Positions 13,481 through 25,883 of a stretch of DNA of 64,000 bases are shown here, piece by piece (position 1 is the first letter of the stretch; each line of letters begins with the position of its first letter). This DNA is from Penicillus capitatus (lineage: Eukaryota; Chlorophyta). The stretch spans positions 1,302,001-1,366,000 of the forward strand of contig OZ287697.1 in the NCBI GenBank assembly GCA_965649825.1, written 5' to 3'. The notes under the pieces were generated by a model. That model was not told where the DNA came from and did no database searches. It was given only the letters and a program-made list of their open reading frames with translations. Position numbers and translations under genes: made by a program.

Positions 13481-15204
13481 AGGGCGATTGCTTAACTTCT
13501 CCCAGCTTTCATTGTTAGAATGCTTTCGGGTATTAAGGAGGACATCAACATGTATTAAGGTGGACAATTGTTTAAATAGAAACGTCTCATTGTTGTGTGA
13601 CCTAGTCTCCGTTCGTCTCTCTGTGTGCTGCGATATCTATCTCCTAGACATGAAGCGTAGGAGACAAATGTCTCACACTGTGAGAGTGATATCTCGATTC
13701 CGATTCCGGAACATGCAGAAAGGAGCATGTTCCAGATGCTCTGCGTTGCCTTTGTAGATTCTTCTGTCCGGGACGGAAGTGAACATCACCTACGTCTGTC
13801 AATCATCACGCTCTCTGTGTCACTACAGATGTTCGAGCGGTATGTCGAATGATGACGATCCATACGTCATTTCTAAAAAGCTAAGGTAGGACAGAGTGTA
13901 AGCATGACGACGTCGCTAACGACATTCAAATATCTCACTTAAGTATAGGAGTGGCAACTGTCTAATGAACTCGATGAAACAGACGCGATATCGACTTTGG
14001 ACTTATACAGAAAGTCCCCCTGCTACGAAATTAGTCAAATTCTGAAAACGGACTGTAGGGGAGTATACACTATGTGACGCAGATGCTTTCTTCTAACTGA
14101 ACGCGTTACAAGAGACACACACAAGCGTGCAAAGTTGTTAAGTGTCTTTAGAACTATGTCACCATACAACGTGATCTTGAACACGAGCAGTAAGACCACG
14201 CCACGAGATGGCGAGAAACGCGTTAGTGGTCGGTCATCGGACAGTTCGTCGTCGAATCTTTCACGAGGATGAGAAGACAGTCGTTAACACAGGATGCATT
14301 CAGTTTCTGAGGCCTGTAGCGAAGAGATATTATGTTTTGTTAAAGAAACCAGACGTTTCAAAGCTAGACACCCTCATGAATGCTAGGCCGCATGTCGTCT
14401 AAACCATACATGCACTTCTACCTCTAAGACGATTATCTTATAAGTGATACACAGGGATGTGCAGAATGAATTTTCTTTGGATTTGGCTTTAGCTGGATCA
14501 CTGTCTCATCTTGCCGGGTATACGAGTGGTTATTCGCATGTCGATCGGAGGCCATCGATCGGATCGCAGTGGATCGGAAGTAATCGATTGAAATAAATCG
14601 ATCCGATCCGATCCGATCCGATCGCAGTCGATCGCAGTCGATCGGAAGCAATCGGGCAGACAGCAGTCGATCGGAAGTACTCAATCGGAATTAATCGATC
14701 TGATCGGATCGCAGTGGATCGGAAGCAATCGGACTGATCGATCACTTCGATATCAATATTCGCGATTTAGCCGACTTCGATCATTTCACCAGAAGATGAA
14801 ACTAAGAATGACGTATCGATCGACGTACGATCGTCCATTTTTAGTCGGCGATTCGGACATCAGTGTTTTTTACAGTCTATCGATCAAAGACTGGCGTTGA
14901 TGCATTTGTCAAGGCGAATTTACGACAGTTGGGAATTGATCAAATGATTTTCGATTATTGACAGTCGGTCATAGACGTGGTGTTGATGGTTCCCCTTTCG
15001 ATGACGCGATTCATCGACATCGCTGCGTTTCGTAAGCGTGTCAGCATTGTGCCATCTATCTCTCGCATGCAACGCAGCCGTGCTGGACTGAACAATGACG
15101 GTATCTGTGGACAAGCTTTAACAGTCATTGTCAGCGCATTGCTCCCGGAGATGAATCAAGTCGTCGACCGCGAAGGCAATCATGGATATTCTACCAAGGA
15201 CCTA
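13481..15204. other. Intergenic sequence with a degenerate GATCGGA repeat
   Basis: I recognise no gene here. The short open frames (for example 14208-14402) have no family signature. The only clear structure is the repeat at 14535-14760. The rest appears unique within the window. Confidence 0.5.
14535..14760. repeat. Degenerate GATCGGA-type tandem repeat
   Basis: Irregular tandem copies of words such as GGATCGCAGTGGATCGGAAG and CAGTCGATCGGAAG, with a run of GATCC units near 14602-14624. It is rich in GATC and ATCGAT, giving many short palindromes. Unit length varies (about 5 to 25 bp), so it is a degenerate satellite and not a clean microsatellite. Confidence 0.75.
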
Positions 15205-15600
15205 CTAGACGTGGAAGACACGCCTTCGTTGTCGCGGGGACACATGAACGTCGCTTTTCTTGACTGCCTTCGGGAACACAACCTCCTCGGTCTCGGCGTG
15301 TTTCGCAAAGGCACTCAGGGTCATCGGCCATGGGAGGACAATGCGAGCGGAGGGTCTGATGACAAGACGGATCTTGCGGACTTCGCTGCCCCGAAGACCG
15401 CGCCACAAACGCCCTTGCCAATACGACGCCTGTCAATTCCACCGGTGAATAGCGAAAAGAGCCGAATCGTCTACGGTATCCCTCCCACACGGTTCTTTTC
15501 GTCTGGTCTTACCGGACGTCAAACGATAACGCATCGCCTCCAGAAATGCGACAGGTTGTGACGCGTCGATCGGTCTTGATTCCATCAGAAACGTCTTCGA
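15205..15600 (-). pseudogene. Relic of a family exon 2 (entry module)
   Basis: On the minus strand, positions 15408 to 15205 translate to IRPSARIVLPWPMTLSA followed by EEVVFPKA and RRRVFHV. This matches the IRPSSRIVIPWPLTLTA, VFPL and EGVFFVK series of functional exon 2. A possible upstream part (GGDALSFDV, near 15530-15560) is separated by roughly 150 bp that do not align, so the exon appears interrupted. No exon-3 sequence follows. It lies just beyond the truncated 3' end of gene C in the same orientation. Confidence 0.55.
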
Positions 15601-15876
15601 CGACGATCTTCGACCCTCTAGCAGTCGCAATGACCATGGTCTCTCCTTTAGACAGAGAAAGCACGCCGCGCTGCGGCAGGAGTTCGGGAAACGCACTTCT
15701 GTCACCTCAGCGGAATCAGATGGAGGTGAACACCCGACCGATTGCTCGCATCTCCACCATCAACATCTGCGTTTCACTTCCAGTCGTATAGAATGACGTC
15801 CGCGCGCAGCCATATCCGCGACTGGTTCGCGCATGAGTCAGGATTAATGTGCAAATCTGAATCTTTAATGAATGTT

Positions 15877-18705
15877 TTACAAACGTCGGTTTTTCATGGA
15901 GCCACAATCGAACATAGAAGATGCGACAATCGGTCCATATCTGCCAGCTGAATTATTCTCCCAGGATGCACAGACGTCATCAATGGATGCGAGGCGCTTC
16001 ATGGACTTCCACTGCTTCTTTGAGTAGAACTCCAGTCCCTGTGCTTTCGATGCATCTGAGCAATTCAGTCGGAGACCAGCAACTGTGCTGATATAGATAG
16101 CACCACCTGCCGACCTTGCTCTGTTGTCCACCAGCGAAGTGTTCACCACAGCCGCAACGATACACTCTTCCTGTTCTGTCAGACAGTTCTGCAGGACGGA
16201 CTGCCTCTTGGCCACAACGTGAAGCCCTCCTGCACAAAAAACAGCGTGTTAACGTTCTCTTTTATCGGCCTTTTCGTGAATACCTCCGAACTCGGCTGAG
16301 TTGTTCTTAAGCGTGCTGTTGTCGAGCTGTATGAAGATGGATTGAGTGTGGTTGTGCGCCAGGAATATGGCGCCGCCATAGCTTGCTTCGTTGTCGATCA
16401 GAGTGCAGCCACTGCAGAGCAGCCTCGATGAATCATTGGCCATGATGCCACCCCCATCGGTCTTCGCCTTGCACTGCGAGATCTGGACGTCGTTCATCCT
16501 AAAGACAGATTCGGAGGAGAAGATAGCGCCGCCTTGCCGTGATCTCCCTGCGGTTATCGAGCATCGTGACATACGGATCGAAGAGCCCTCTGCTGCGATA
16601 AAACCGCCTTGCTCGGTGACAGAGTGGCCAAGTGCGTTGGTCTCCCAGATAGAGACGTTTGAAGAGATTGAGTAAATTCCTCCTCCGAAATCTGCGGAAC
16701 CATCGGTGAAGTTGCACCTCGAAACTGAGAGATCAGTTTTGTAAACGCTGACGGCACCAGCACGATTGGATGCATCATTCTTGTCAAATTTGCAGTCGGT
16801 GATGTTCGCCGTGGAGTCAAGGGACAGCTCAAGTGCGGCGGCAATGTATGCCGTGTTGTGAGAGTAATTTGATCCAGTGTCAGTGAACCTGCACCCGATG
16901 TCACAGTACAATACACCTCCTCTGGCGGCCTTGTTACCATAGAATGAACCGCCACTGATGTTTATTTGGAGACCTTCACTGTCTGACATATAGCCTGTAC
17001 CGTAGATAAATCCTCCTTCGCTCGCAGTCAGATTGGAAGCTGACGTGTTCCAGATAGAGATGTTTGAGAGCAACGCGAAAATTCCGCCGCCGAATCTTTC
17101 TGCAGATCCACCAGTAAAGCGGCACTTTTGAACTGAGAGCACGGAGTGCTCGACGTGAACAGCTCCACCAGATAGGCGGCGTGCGAGATAATTAACTCCG
17201 AATTTGTCAAGATCAAAACCGACAGAGAACGCACTGTTGTTGTCAAACTGGCAGTCGATGATGTTGCCAGAGGAGTTCTTTTCCAGACGTATGGCCCCTC
17301 CGTTCACTGCTTCGTTCTCTCGAAAGAGACAACCTTTGATGGACACTGTTGCATTCTTCAAGCGCAGCGACGAACTACTCACATCATCCCAGAAAACCGG
17401 GATCATATTCAGAGAAAGTGCAACCGGGATCGAATTCCGCACAAATCCAACCTCTTTCATATCCAGATATCCGTCCTGAACTTCGATGCTTGAGCATCGG
17501 TTCTCCGAGCTGTTCATGTGATCGACTGACGTTTCTGATCCAGGAGGCGCATAGAACACCATCTTATCGGTGTTTGTTGACTCGGATGGTTCGTTTTGAT
17601 AAACGACGACGTCTCTCAGTCGATTCCGTCTCGACAGGATAACGCCGCATCTGCCATCGCAGGTGTTGTTCTCGAAGACGAAGTCGATCAGCTCCAGCTC
17701 AAAGCAAGATGGAGACTGCATGGCGAGTCCTGAGCTGTTGATCAGGGCGTTACTTCTGAAACTGACATGATGGAGCTGGATGGTGTCTTTGATGTGATTG
17801 GAAGTACAGTTTTCAACTTCAACGATGGACCCAGGACTCTCGGAGTCGAACGAGCAGTCCTCGAAGACCAGATTGGCGAGAAGTACACCCGTCGACCTAA
17901 ACATTTAAGCAACGTCATACTTCAGTACCTAGGGACTCAAAGCTCACTTCACAAAGAAGATGCCCTCTCTTCTGTTCGGACAGGTAAAGAGCGCCTTTGC
18001 TTCGGAAAGAGGGAACACGCCTTCTTCGACGTCGGAACTGCTCACTGGGGCAGTCAACGTCAATGGCCATGGTATAACGATGCGCGAAGACGGTCGGATT
18101 CTGCGCTGCGAACTGAAGGAGAGGACGTCGCCTGGCTTCGTACAGTTGATTATGACTTGAATGTCATCTTCGACGTCATCGAGAATAGAACGGTTGATAT
18201 GCCACGTTCTCGTCGTTTCGTTCAGATGTTCCTCAAGGCTTCGTTTAGTGAGCCAACAAGGAAAGTCTGTAAAAACAAATGGTACTTGAATCAGGAAAGA
18301 GTTCTCAAGGAGAGGAAGGGTCTCACTTTCAGGGGCTTCGTCGTCAAGGCCGTCATCTTGTCGCAGAGAACGGCTCTCACTCCGACCTCGCTTAGCCACG
18401 GATGTGCGTTCTTTTTCATCAGTCTCGCCTGTCCGAAACGTGGGGGACGAATCCGCCGCGTCGTCTTCGTGTCTCGTCGGGAACGAAAGAGTCTCCGTCA
18501 CGCGAGGCGTCGCAGATGTCATTTTTTCCCAGAGCGTCGAAGGATTCGAATTCGGTTTCTTGCCCGAAAACGACTCGGCCGGAGCATCGTCGGCCGTCGT
18601 TGTAGTCAGAGCTCGGCGGATATAAAACGTGCGACTAGCAAATTTGTTCGCGCTTGCGCCGAACACTATGCATATCAACAGCAAACCAAGTAAGGTATGT
18701 CGCAT
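15877..18705 (-). CDS. Gene C: 3'-truncated family member, Pmp-repeat protein without membrane module
   Basis: Exons 18705-18327, 18266-17948, 17896-16284 and 16229-15877 join into an intact 887-residue frame. Signal peptide and RSLRQ-type segment (exon 1), IPWPLTLTA module (exon 2) and beta-helix repeats (exon 3, to about 770) are normal. Exon 4 starts normally (LQNCLTEQEEC, GGAIYISTVAGLRLNCS) but diverges just after RYGPIVASS and stops 14 codons later. The beta-sandwich, Cys-rich and membrane modules are therefore missing. The breakpoint is near 15915. If expressed, the product would be secreted or peripheral and not membrane-anchored. It may equally be an early pseudogene whose open part has not yet decayed. 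Exon-4 start is type X; N-terminus is type i. Confidence 0.75.
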
Positions 18706-20118
18706 TTTTCGTCAGGTGATTCAAAGACAACTTTGACAAACTCTTGTAAACCGTGCGGCTTTTATAGTCGAAAAGAGGACAGCTGTGGTATGAAAATCTG
18801 ATGAAGATGAGGTGTACGTGGCCTGTCTGTAGCAGCTACTGTCCAACTGCCATCGTGACGCCTCTTCGGACACGGGATCCAGCCACGTGTCCCATGGTCT
18901 CCCGCTCCTGAATGCAAAAAGCGTAGCGACTCCTGTGACCGCGACGGATAGCCGTGAGCGGCGCAATCGCAGAACAAACGAGGCACCGCTACTTCGCGTT
19001 TCTCTTATTCAATCGATTCTCACTCTCGAGAAGTGTTATCAGATGACCGTGGTAAGGAGCAACGATAGGCTTCCTTCGTCGCACACGTTAAACTCGAGCG
19101 GCAACAAGACTACGAACACATCTGGAGTCTTCTTTTATGACAACTAAACGACGCGGAATCGCCTTGAGCGTGTCGCGTTATCCTTGCAAATGGATTCTTT
19201 GGCGCCTTTAGGCATGGAAGTGTTCACGACGAACTGTATCACTTGCTGTCTTGGATTGACAGCTTGATAGTAATCGATGATGCATCCTTACATCTCCCTC
19301 TGTTCGCGGTACATCCTATCATCTGTCACATCACGAAAGAAACGATTCTGGTAAGTGTTGGCATGAACTGAATTGCTTGACCAAGAGAACAGTGTGTGAT
19401 CTAACCCAAGAGGTTCAAATATGTGTCAGGAACCAATGTAAACTAAAATCTTAAGCTGTACCGCAGTTTTCAGCATGCGAAATCGTGTCGCGGCCCATGA
19501 CGTAGCAGTCGCTTCGACGCACCGACCGATCGCTCGCATCTCCACCATCGACATCTGCGTTTCGCTTTCAGTCGTATAGAACGACGTTGGGTTGTCGCTG
19601 CAGGAGAGACGCTGGATGACGAAAACGCGACGATGGCAAGGAACCATTTATGGAAGAATGGCGGCGGGTCGTTTTCCAAAGGAGTCTCTTCCGTCGTCTT
19701 TGACAGGCATTTTTGTCACTGGCACAGAGAAGCATAGCATGCGAGGTGTACGTGCGCAGGAACGGAGTTGGACGTCGGACAACTTTCAGCCAGAACTCGC
19801 TATTCTTGTTAAAGATTCTAGCGCATCAGCTCACAGTCACATCGAGCAAGCAAGCTCCCTCATCGCATTAACAGTTGATTGCATACACGATTATTTCCTC
19901 TGCATCAAAGAATCAAATAGGGTGCACCGCCTACGATCGATACTGAGCAACGTTATGCTTCTACTCAAACTGCCGCAGGCCGTCCGTTATTTACAACATG
20001 CATGAATTGTTGTATGCCAGAAACAGAAACAAACTGAGATGTCATCGTCGACATTAAATTAAGATGTTTTTAGGTTGCTGCGTTTAAATGAAGAGGGATG
20101 TTGTCGACCAAAGGATGC
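18706..20118. other. Upstream block of gene C and 3' flank of gene E
   Basis: TATAAAA on the minus strand at 18766-18760 lies 55 bp before the ATG of gene C, in the context CGACTATAAAAGCCG. The stretch 18706-19150 aligns with the block upstream of gene E (25255-25730). From about 18955 to 20118 it also aligns with 58060-59141 before the 3' end of gene K, including TGCGAAATCGTGTCGCGGCC near 19478. The region belongs to the duplicated segment. No protein gene is supported: the open frames in its two copies differ. Confidence 0.6.
18760..18766 (-). promoter_or_regulatory. TATA box of gene C
   Basis: Minus-strand TATAAAA followed by GCCGCACGG, 55 bp upstream of the ATG at 18705. The context is shared with genes A, B, E and I. 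Confidence 0.65.
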
Positions 20119-23100
20119 TTACATGCCAGAAGAAAAACTTGATTCATCGGGAGACCGGCCAAATCCCACATAGGGAGCCAAGGACTGGAGATTGCAGCCC
20201 AGCCAGATCGTCAGAATCTTCAGTGTTCCGGCATCTGCATCGATGCGCGTTCCGCATTCGCTCATGGAGAGCTTAATGCACGTAACACAGTACTTGAAAA
20301 GAAAAGAGAGATAAAGGAGAAAGGCAGAGATGTTGAGAACAACACAGATGATCGAGAGCGTCATTACACGCCACTCTTTGTTGAGACCCTCACTCCCCAG
20401 TATGCTGGCTATTGAGATCGTCAAGTGCGAGACAAAAAGGGCAGACAGATCGATTCTGTTCAGGATATCAAATTCCTTTCTGTAGGGCATCGCCGCCATC
20501 TGCACTCCCATCGCAAGCATGATGAAGATGGCGAGGAATGTGATAAAACCCAGACTGTCAAAGCGGTGGGCACAGAACACCAGAAAAGCAATGATCGCCT
20601 TCCTCAGCACGATGACAACTTCCCAGTAGCGCCGCCACCCGGATCCATATCCACGGTACAGAAATCCAGTAGTTCGATACACCCACCTATCCGGATGATC
20701 GAGCAGTTCCTTGGGCGATGTGAGGATGAAGATAAAGACGATGAGAAGTCCGAGATAGACGATGCTCACGAATGGGAGAATCCAGATCACCAGTATCAAG
20801 TGCTGGCCCTCAAAGCACTTCAAATTTGTGTCAACTGCCCAGTAACTAATCTCTTCCTCCTTTGTCGCGACTATGGTCTCATCATCGTTCTGTGTTCCAT
20901 CCAGAACGTTGTATACACGAACGCAGAGAACAACGCTGAGTGTTGTCTTGATCACTGATGCGGAGGTTATGTACCAGAGTGCCATGAGTGAAAGCAAAGA
21001 TCTCTGTGCGATGTAACGGAGTGGCCGTTGGATTTGATGGAGGAGTGCTACTGCTATCCAGAACGCAATGAGCAGCAGGAATGCAGTAACAGGAACGATC
21101 GAGCTGCTCACGATCGTTCCCCAAACGGTCGGACGAAGAAACTGCTTTGCCCTGCTCAGACAGACAACGGAGCGCCGGATGCTCTCTGCGGCGAGTCCGC
21201 TGATGAACTCTATACAGCAAGCACACAATGATGATGAGGTGATGTGGATGATTGACATCAGCATCTGCGGACCTGCCATTTCTCCCACAATGAGAACCGG
21301 AAATGCCCATCCAACATTCAAGGTTGCAATCAGCACTGTCACTTGGATGTAGTTCAGCGTTATCTGCAGTGCCGGTCGCTGTCAGGAAAGAAGACGCGCA
21401 GGATCGTTACACCTTGAACATCTCGGTGACTCGCCATTGTGCGAGGGTCGCTTCAGTCACATGCACCATTCCTGTTGATGCGTTTGTCCCTTCAACCTCG
21501 TGTGATCTGTCAGGAGGATCCTCTATTCTAGGAGTTTCTGCCGTGTCTCGGGTCGAAAGATCTGATAGTTGAATGCTACGGGAAATCCGTCTCTGCCCGG
21601 AAAGCATCATCCGTTGGCGGTTTTTAGTGCACAATGTTCCCCTGATCGTAATCCCGCATAGAAACAGCAGAATCACTGCTGATATGCAAATCACCAGTAC
21701 ACTTCCGATTCTCACAGGGCACTCTTGACATTTGGAAGACAGGGAACTGCCGTATGAACTGTTACAAGATCCACAGAGTGGACCAGTGTAACCCTGCATG
21801 CACAACAGTGACCATCGATGTCTAAGCAAATTAGAATCTCAAACTTGCCTCTTCACACTGTGCCTGTTGGTACTCCTCGATTCGTTCCTTGCTAATGTTA
21901 CAGGTGAGTATGTTCTGCGTCTTTTGCTCCAGTTTCTCAACGCGTTCTTTACTATGGCATGCGTCTGAGCTCAGACATTTTCTGATGTTCGTCGAGCAGG
22001 GTGATGCGTGCCAATGTTCCTCGTTTGGCAAGATGACTTGACTGCTACAGTTTCCGTTCTCTGGACACGGATGACATTCCATATCCTTCTCTGGAAAGAA
22101 ATTGTAAGAGACGGTACTGCAAGACTCGCAGAATGTTCCATTTCCGGAAGGAACTTCACCCATTTCACACGGCTTCACCTCCACAGTGATTTTGAAGCTC
22201 TTCAGGTCTGCTCCTTTAAACTCAATCTGTACTTTGTACATGCCAGGCTGCACGAAGCCGGTGGCACTAAAATTCGCGTCTTTGACGCCCAGAGATCTTC
22301 TAACACTTCCGACAAAGAATTCATTTGGTGAGGACATCACAGCCTCGATGTCTTCTTGCTTCGCATTTACAGCCGGACCTTGGACAAGGTCATCCACTGC
22401 TGTTAAGACGATCATGGGAATTGGTCTTCCGCTTCTGTGATTGTGTATGGTGTATTTACTCCCATTCACCAACCTCAGCATTCCCGTCTCTTGATCGGTA
22501 ATCTCCTTCTGGACATAGGACACGGAGGATGCCACATCCGATCCGTATCTCTTAGCTGTGTTGTTTTTCCAAGATGGGCAGATGTCGTCGACGGATGTCA
22601 GGCGCTTCATGGACTTCCACTGCTTCTTTGAATAGAATCGTGTTTCGTGTTCTATCGATTCGTCGGAGCAGTTCAGTCGGAGACCAGCCACTGTGCCAAT
22701 GAAGAGAGCACCACCTGCCGACCTTGCTCTGTTGTTCATCAGAATAGAGTTCGCCACAGCCGCTACTCTACATTCAACCAGTTTTGCCCGACACTTCTGC
22801 AATATGGACTTCGTTTCAGCGGCGATTTGGATCCCTCCTACGTAAAGAACGGCGTGAATCTCGGTTTCTGTTAGCATCATCATAAGTACCTCCATATTCG
22901 GCCGAGTTGTCGAAGACATTGCTATTGTCCAGTTGCATAGAAATGAACTGAGTATAACTGTACTCGAAGAATATGGCACCTCCACGACTTGCATTGTTCC
23001 CGATCAGAGTGCAGCCACTGCAAAGCAGCTTCGATGAACGAGTGCCCATAATGGCACCTCCACGACTTGCATTGTTCCCGATCAGAGTGCAGCCACTGCA

Positions 23101-24746
23101 AAGCAGCTTCGATGAACGAGTGCCCATAATGGCACCTCCACGACTTGCATTGTTCCCGATCAGAGTGCAGCCACTGCAAAGCAGCTTCGATGAACGAGTG
23201 CCCATAATGGCACCTCCACCGGTCCCTGCCTCACACTGCGAGATCTGTGTGTCGTTGATCTTGAAGACAGACTCGGAGAAGAAGACAGCGCCACCTTGCT
23301 CACTGGCGGACATGCGAAAAGCTTCAGTCTTCTGGATAGAAACGCTTGAAGAGGATGCATAGATTCCTCCGCCATTTTTTGCAGATCCCTCGGTGAAGTT
23401 GCACTTTTGAACCGAGAAGATGGAGCCTGCGACGTTGATGGCGCCACCAAATCTGGATGCGTTGTTCTTGTTAAACTGACAGTCGGTGATGTTCCCAGAG
23501 GATTTGTCAGTGAGGGAGATGCCTCCGCCAGAATAAGCCGAATTGCTGGAGTACTTCGATCCCGTATCTGAGAATCTGCAATTATAATAGCATTCGATTA
23601 CGCCCCCTCCATCGGAAGCCATGTTGTCTGAAAATAGGCAGTTCTGCATACGTATCCTGGACGTATAGCCGGAGAAGAATCCGCCATACTGATTGGCAGA
23701 CAGGTCGGATGCGGAGGTGTTTTCGACAAAGACATTAGAAGAGGATGCATAGATTCCTCCGCCGTCTCTCGCAGATCCCTCGGTGAAGTTGCACTTTTGA
23801 ACCGAGAGAACAGAGTCTTGGACGTAGATGGCGCCACCATCTGTTGACGCGCTGTTCTTGTTGAACTGACAGTCGGTGATGTCGCATGATGAGTTCTTTT
23901 CCACACGTATGGCTCCTCCATATCCTGCTTCGTTCTCTCGATACAGGCAATCTTTGATGGAAGCTTTTGCATTTTTCAACTGTAGGGTTGAACTCCTCGT
24001 ATCATATCGTCTGTTCGGAACAGAATTCTGATAGAAGACAGCCTTCGACATGTCCAAGACGCCTTTAACAACCTTCATACTCGGGCATTCGTTCTGTGTG
24101 CTGTTAATACCATCCACTGACGTCTCTGATACAGGAGGTGCATAGAACAATACCGTGTTCGTCTTCTCAGGGTCGTACTGTTTGTTCTTCTGGATAACGA
24201 TGTCTCTTAATCGATTCCGTCTGGACAGAATCACGCCACATCGGCCGTCGCAGGTGTTATTCTCGAAGACGAAGTCGATCAGCTCCAGCTCAAAGCAAGC
24301 TGGAGACTGCATGGCGAGTCCCGTGCCTTTGATCAGGGTGTTATTCCTGAAGCTGACGTGGTGGAACTGAATGGTGCCTCTGATGCGACTGGAAGAACAT
24401 CTTTCAACCTTCACGATGGATCTAGAACTCCCAAATTTGAAGAAGCAGTCCTTGAATACCAGATTGGCGAAAAGGACACCCGTCGACCTAAACGCGCATC
24501 AACATCAGACAACAACAGATGTGAGAATTCAAATCTCACCTCACCAAAAAGACGCCATCTCTTCTGCTCGGACAGGTGAAGACTGCCTTTGCTCCGGAAC
24601 GGGGGAACACGCCTTCCTCGAGCTCGGGACTGCTCACTGGGGCTGTCAAGGTTAATGGCCATGGTATGACGATGCGCGAAGACGGTCGGATTCTGCGCTT
24701 CGAGCTGAAGGAGAGGACGTCGCCTGGCTTCGTACAGTTCACTATG
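18955..24746 (-). repeat. Segmental duplication, copy 1 (gene E block)
   Basis: This stretch and 58060-64000 run parallel. Both begin with the same fragment of a minus-gene upstream block (GAGGCACCGCT), continue through the same non-coding 3' flank, and contain genes E and K with identical exon lengths for exons 4-7 (989, 381, 91, 1091 nt). Non-coding as well as coding sequence is shared, so this is one DNA duplication and not only protein similarity. The copies differ mainly by repeat expansions in exon 3. Confidence 0.8.
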
Positions 24747-25254
24747 TCTTGGATGTCATCTTCGACGTCAGCGAGAAGCGAAGGGTTAATGCGCCACGTT
24801 CTCGTCGTTTCGTTCAGATGCTCGCTAAGGGTTCGTTCGCTGAGAGAACAAGGAAAACCTGCGAACACCAAGAGCGCCGGCGTCAAGCAGGTGTTCTCGA
24901 AGACAGCAAAGGGCCTTCCTCACTTGTAAGATTATCGTCGCGGCCATCGTCCTGGCGCAGAGAACGGCTCTCGCTCCGACCTCGGTCAGCCACAGATGGA
25001 CGTTCTTTCTCAGCAGTTCTGTGCGTCGTGGACGCGGCGGTCTCTGTCGTGAGAGGCAGTGCAAATGGCCTCCTTTCTTGGAACGCGAACGGATCTGAGG
25101 CTAAGGGTTTGGCGAAAAAGAAAGTGGTCGGAGCATCTTCGATTGTCGCTGCCGTCAAAGCTCGGCGGAGATAAAGCCTCCGACACGTGAATTCCTTCGC
25201 ACTTGCGCTAAACACTATGCATGTTAGCAGCACACTGAAGAAAAGATATCGCAT
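20119..25254 (-). CDS. Gene E: Pmp-repeat surface protein, membrane module type 3
   Basis: Exons 25254-24924, 24858-24540, 24487-22890, 22837-21849, 21793-21413, 21363-21273 and 21209-20119 join into 1,599 residues. Signal peptide, Ser/Thr-rich segment with RSLRQ, IPWPLTLTA module and Pmp-type helix (to about 750) follow the family plan. Exon 4 is type X, with the Cys-rich module from about 972. Exons 5-7 form a third membrane-module type. It shows GYTGPLCGSC, a basic RQRMMLSGQRRISRS stretch after the first membrane segment, and in exon 7 GFLYRGYGSGWRRYWE in place of the GFMYQSYK-YWE of other types. About eight membrane segments in all. Intron 4 (21848-21794) has a GCAAGT donor. Exon 3 contains three exact 78-bp units (22973-23206). 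Type i-X-3; gene K is its duplicate. Confidence 0.87.
22973..23206 (-). repeat. Three tandem 78-bp units in gene E exon 3
   Basis: Units begin at 22973, 23051 and 23129 and appear identical by eye. Each encodes 26 residues containing GGAIMGTRSSKLLCSGCTLI and GNNASR. Neighbouring genes A, I, J and K have this unit only once, so the expansion is recent and specific to E. It keeps frame and adds helix turns, each with a CSGC pair. Confidence 0.9.
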
Positions 25255-25883
25255 TATTCGTCAGGTGACTCAAGGACAACTTCAACAAACGTTTGTAAAC
25301 CGCGCGGCTTTTATAGTCGGAAAGGGGACCGCCGCAGTATAAAAGCCGCGTGAACATGAGGTTTACGTTATATACTTGCTGCAGCTGTCGTCTAGCTTCC
25401 TCCACGATATCTTCGTCGGGAACCATAATCCAGCCACGTGTCCCGTGTCCTCCCGCTCGAAACCTGAATGCGGAAAGTTTAGTGATTCCGTGTCGGTAAC
25501 GAGTGGCCGTGAGCAGCTCTGTCGCATCGAGCGCGAAACGCCGATGTTTCACGCTTTTCCAATTCTATCGATTCTCACTTGAGAGGTGCGCCTAGCCGAC
25601 CGTCCATAGGGAGGAAGACGGGTTTCCTCCGTCGCAGCCGTTCAACTTGAGCAATGACAAGCCTCCAGACGCGTATGGCATCTTCTTCTATGGCAGCAAA
25701 GAATGCGTTGAATTGTCTTGAGTGGGTAACGCCATCCTTGCATACGGAAGGGATGTTCTTTGGTGTCTTCCAAACGTGGAATTAATCTGAGCGAACTGTA
25801 TTTGTGTGACCCCAGAAAACAGGGTTATCTAATGAAAGGGTTCAATTACGCTACGTATGTAAACCCAAATCTTCAGGCGTATC
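25255..25883 (-). promoter_or_regulatory. Upstream block and TATA box of gene E
   Basis: Minus-strand TATAAAA at 25315-25309 lies 55 bp before the ATG at 25254, in the context CCGACTATAAAAGCCGCG. The following several hundred bases align with the upstream region of gene C (18706-19150). Further out, the run GTGACC-CAGAAAACAGGG-TTCAA near 25807-25845 matches the flank before gene K (58390-58440). No gene is seen in it. Confidence 0.6.
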
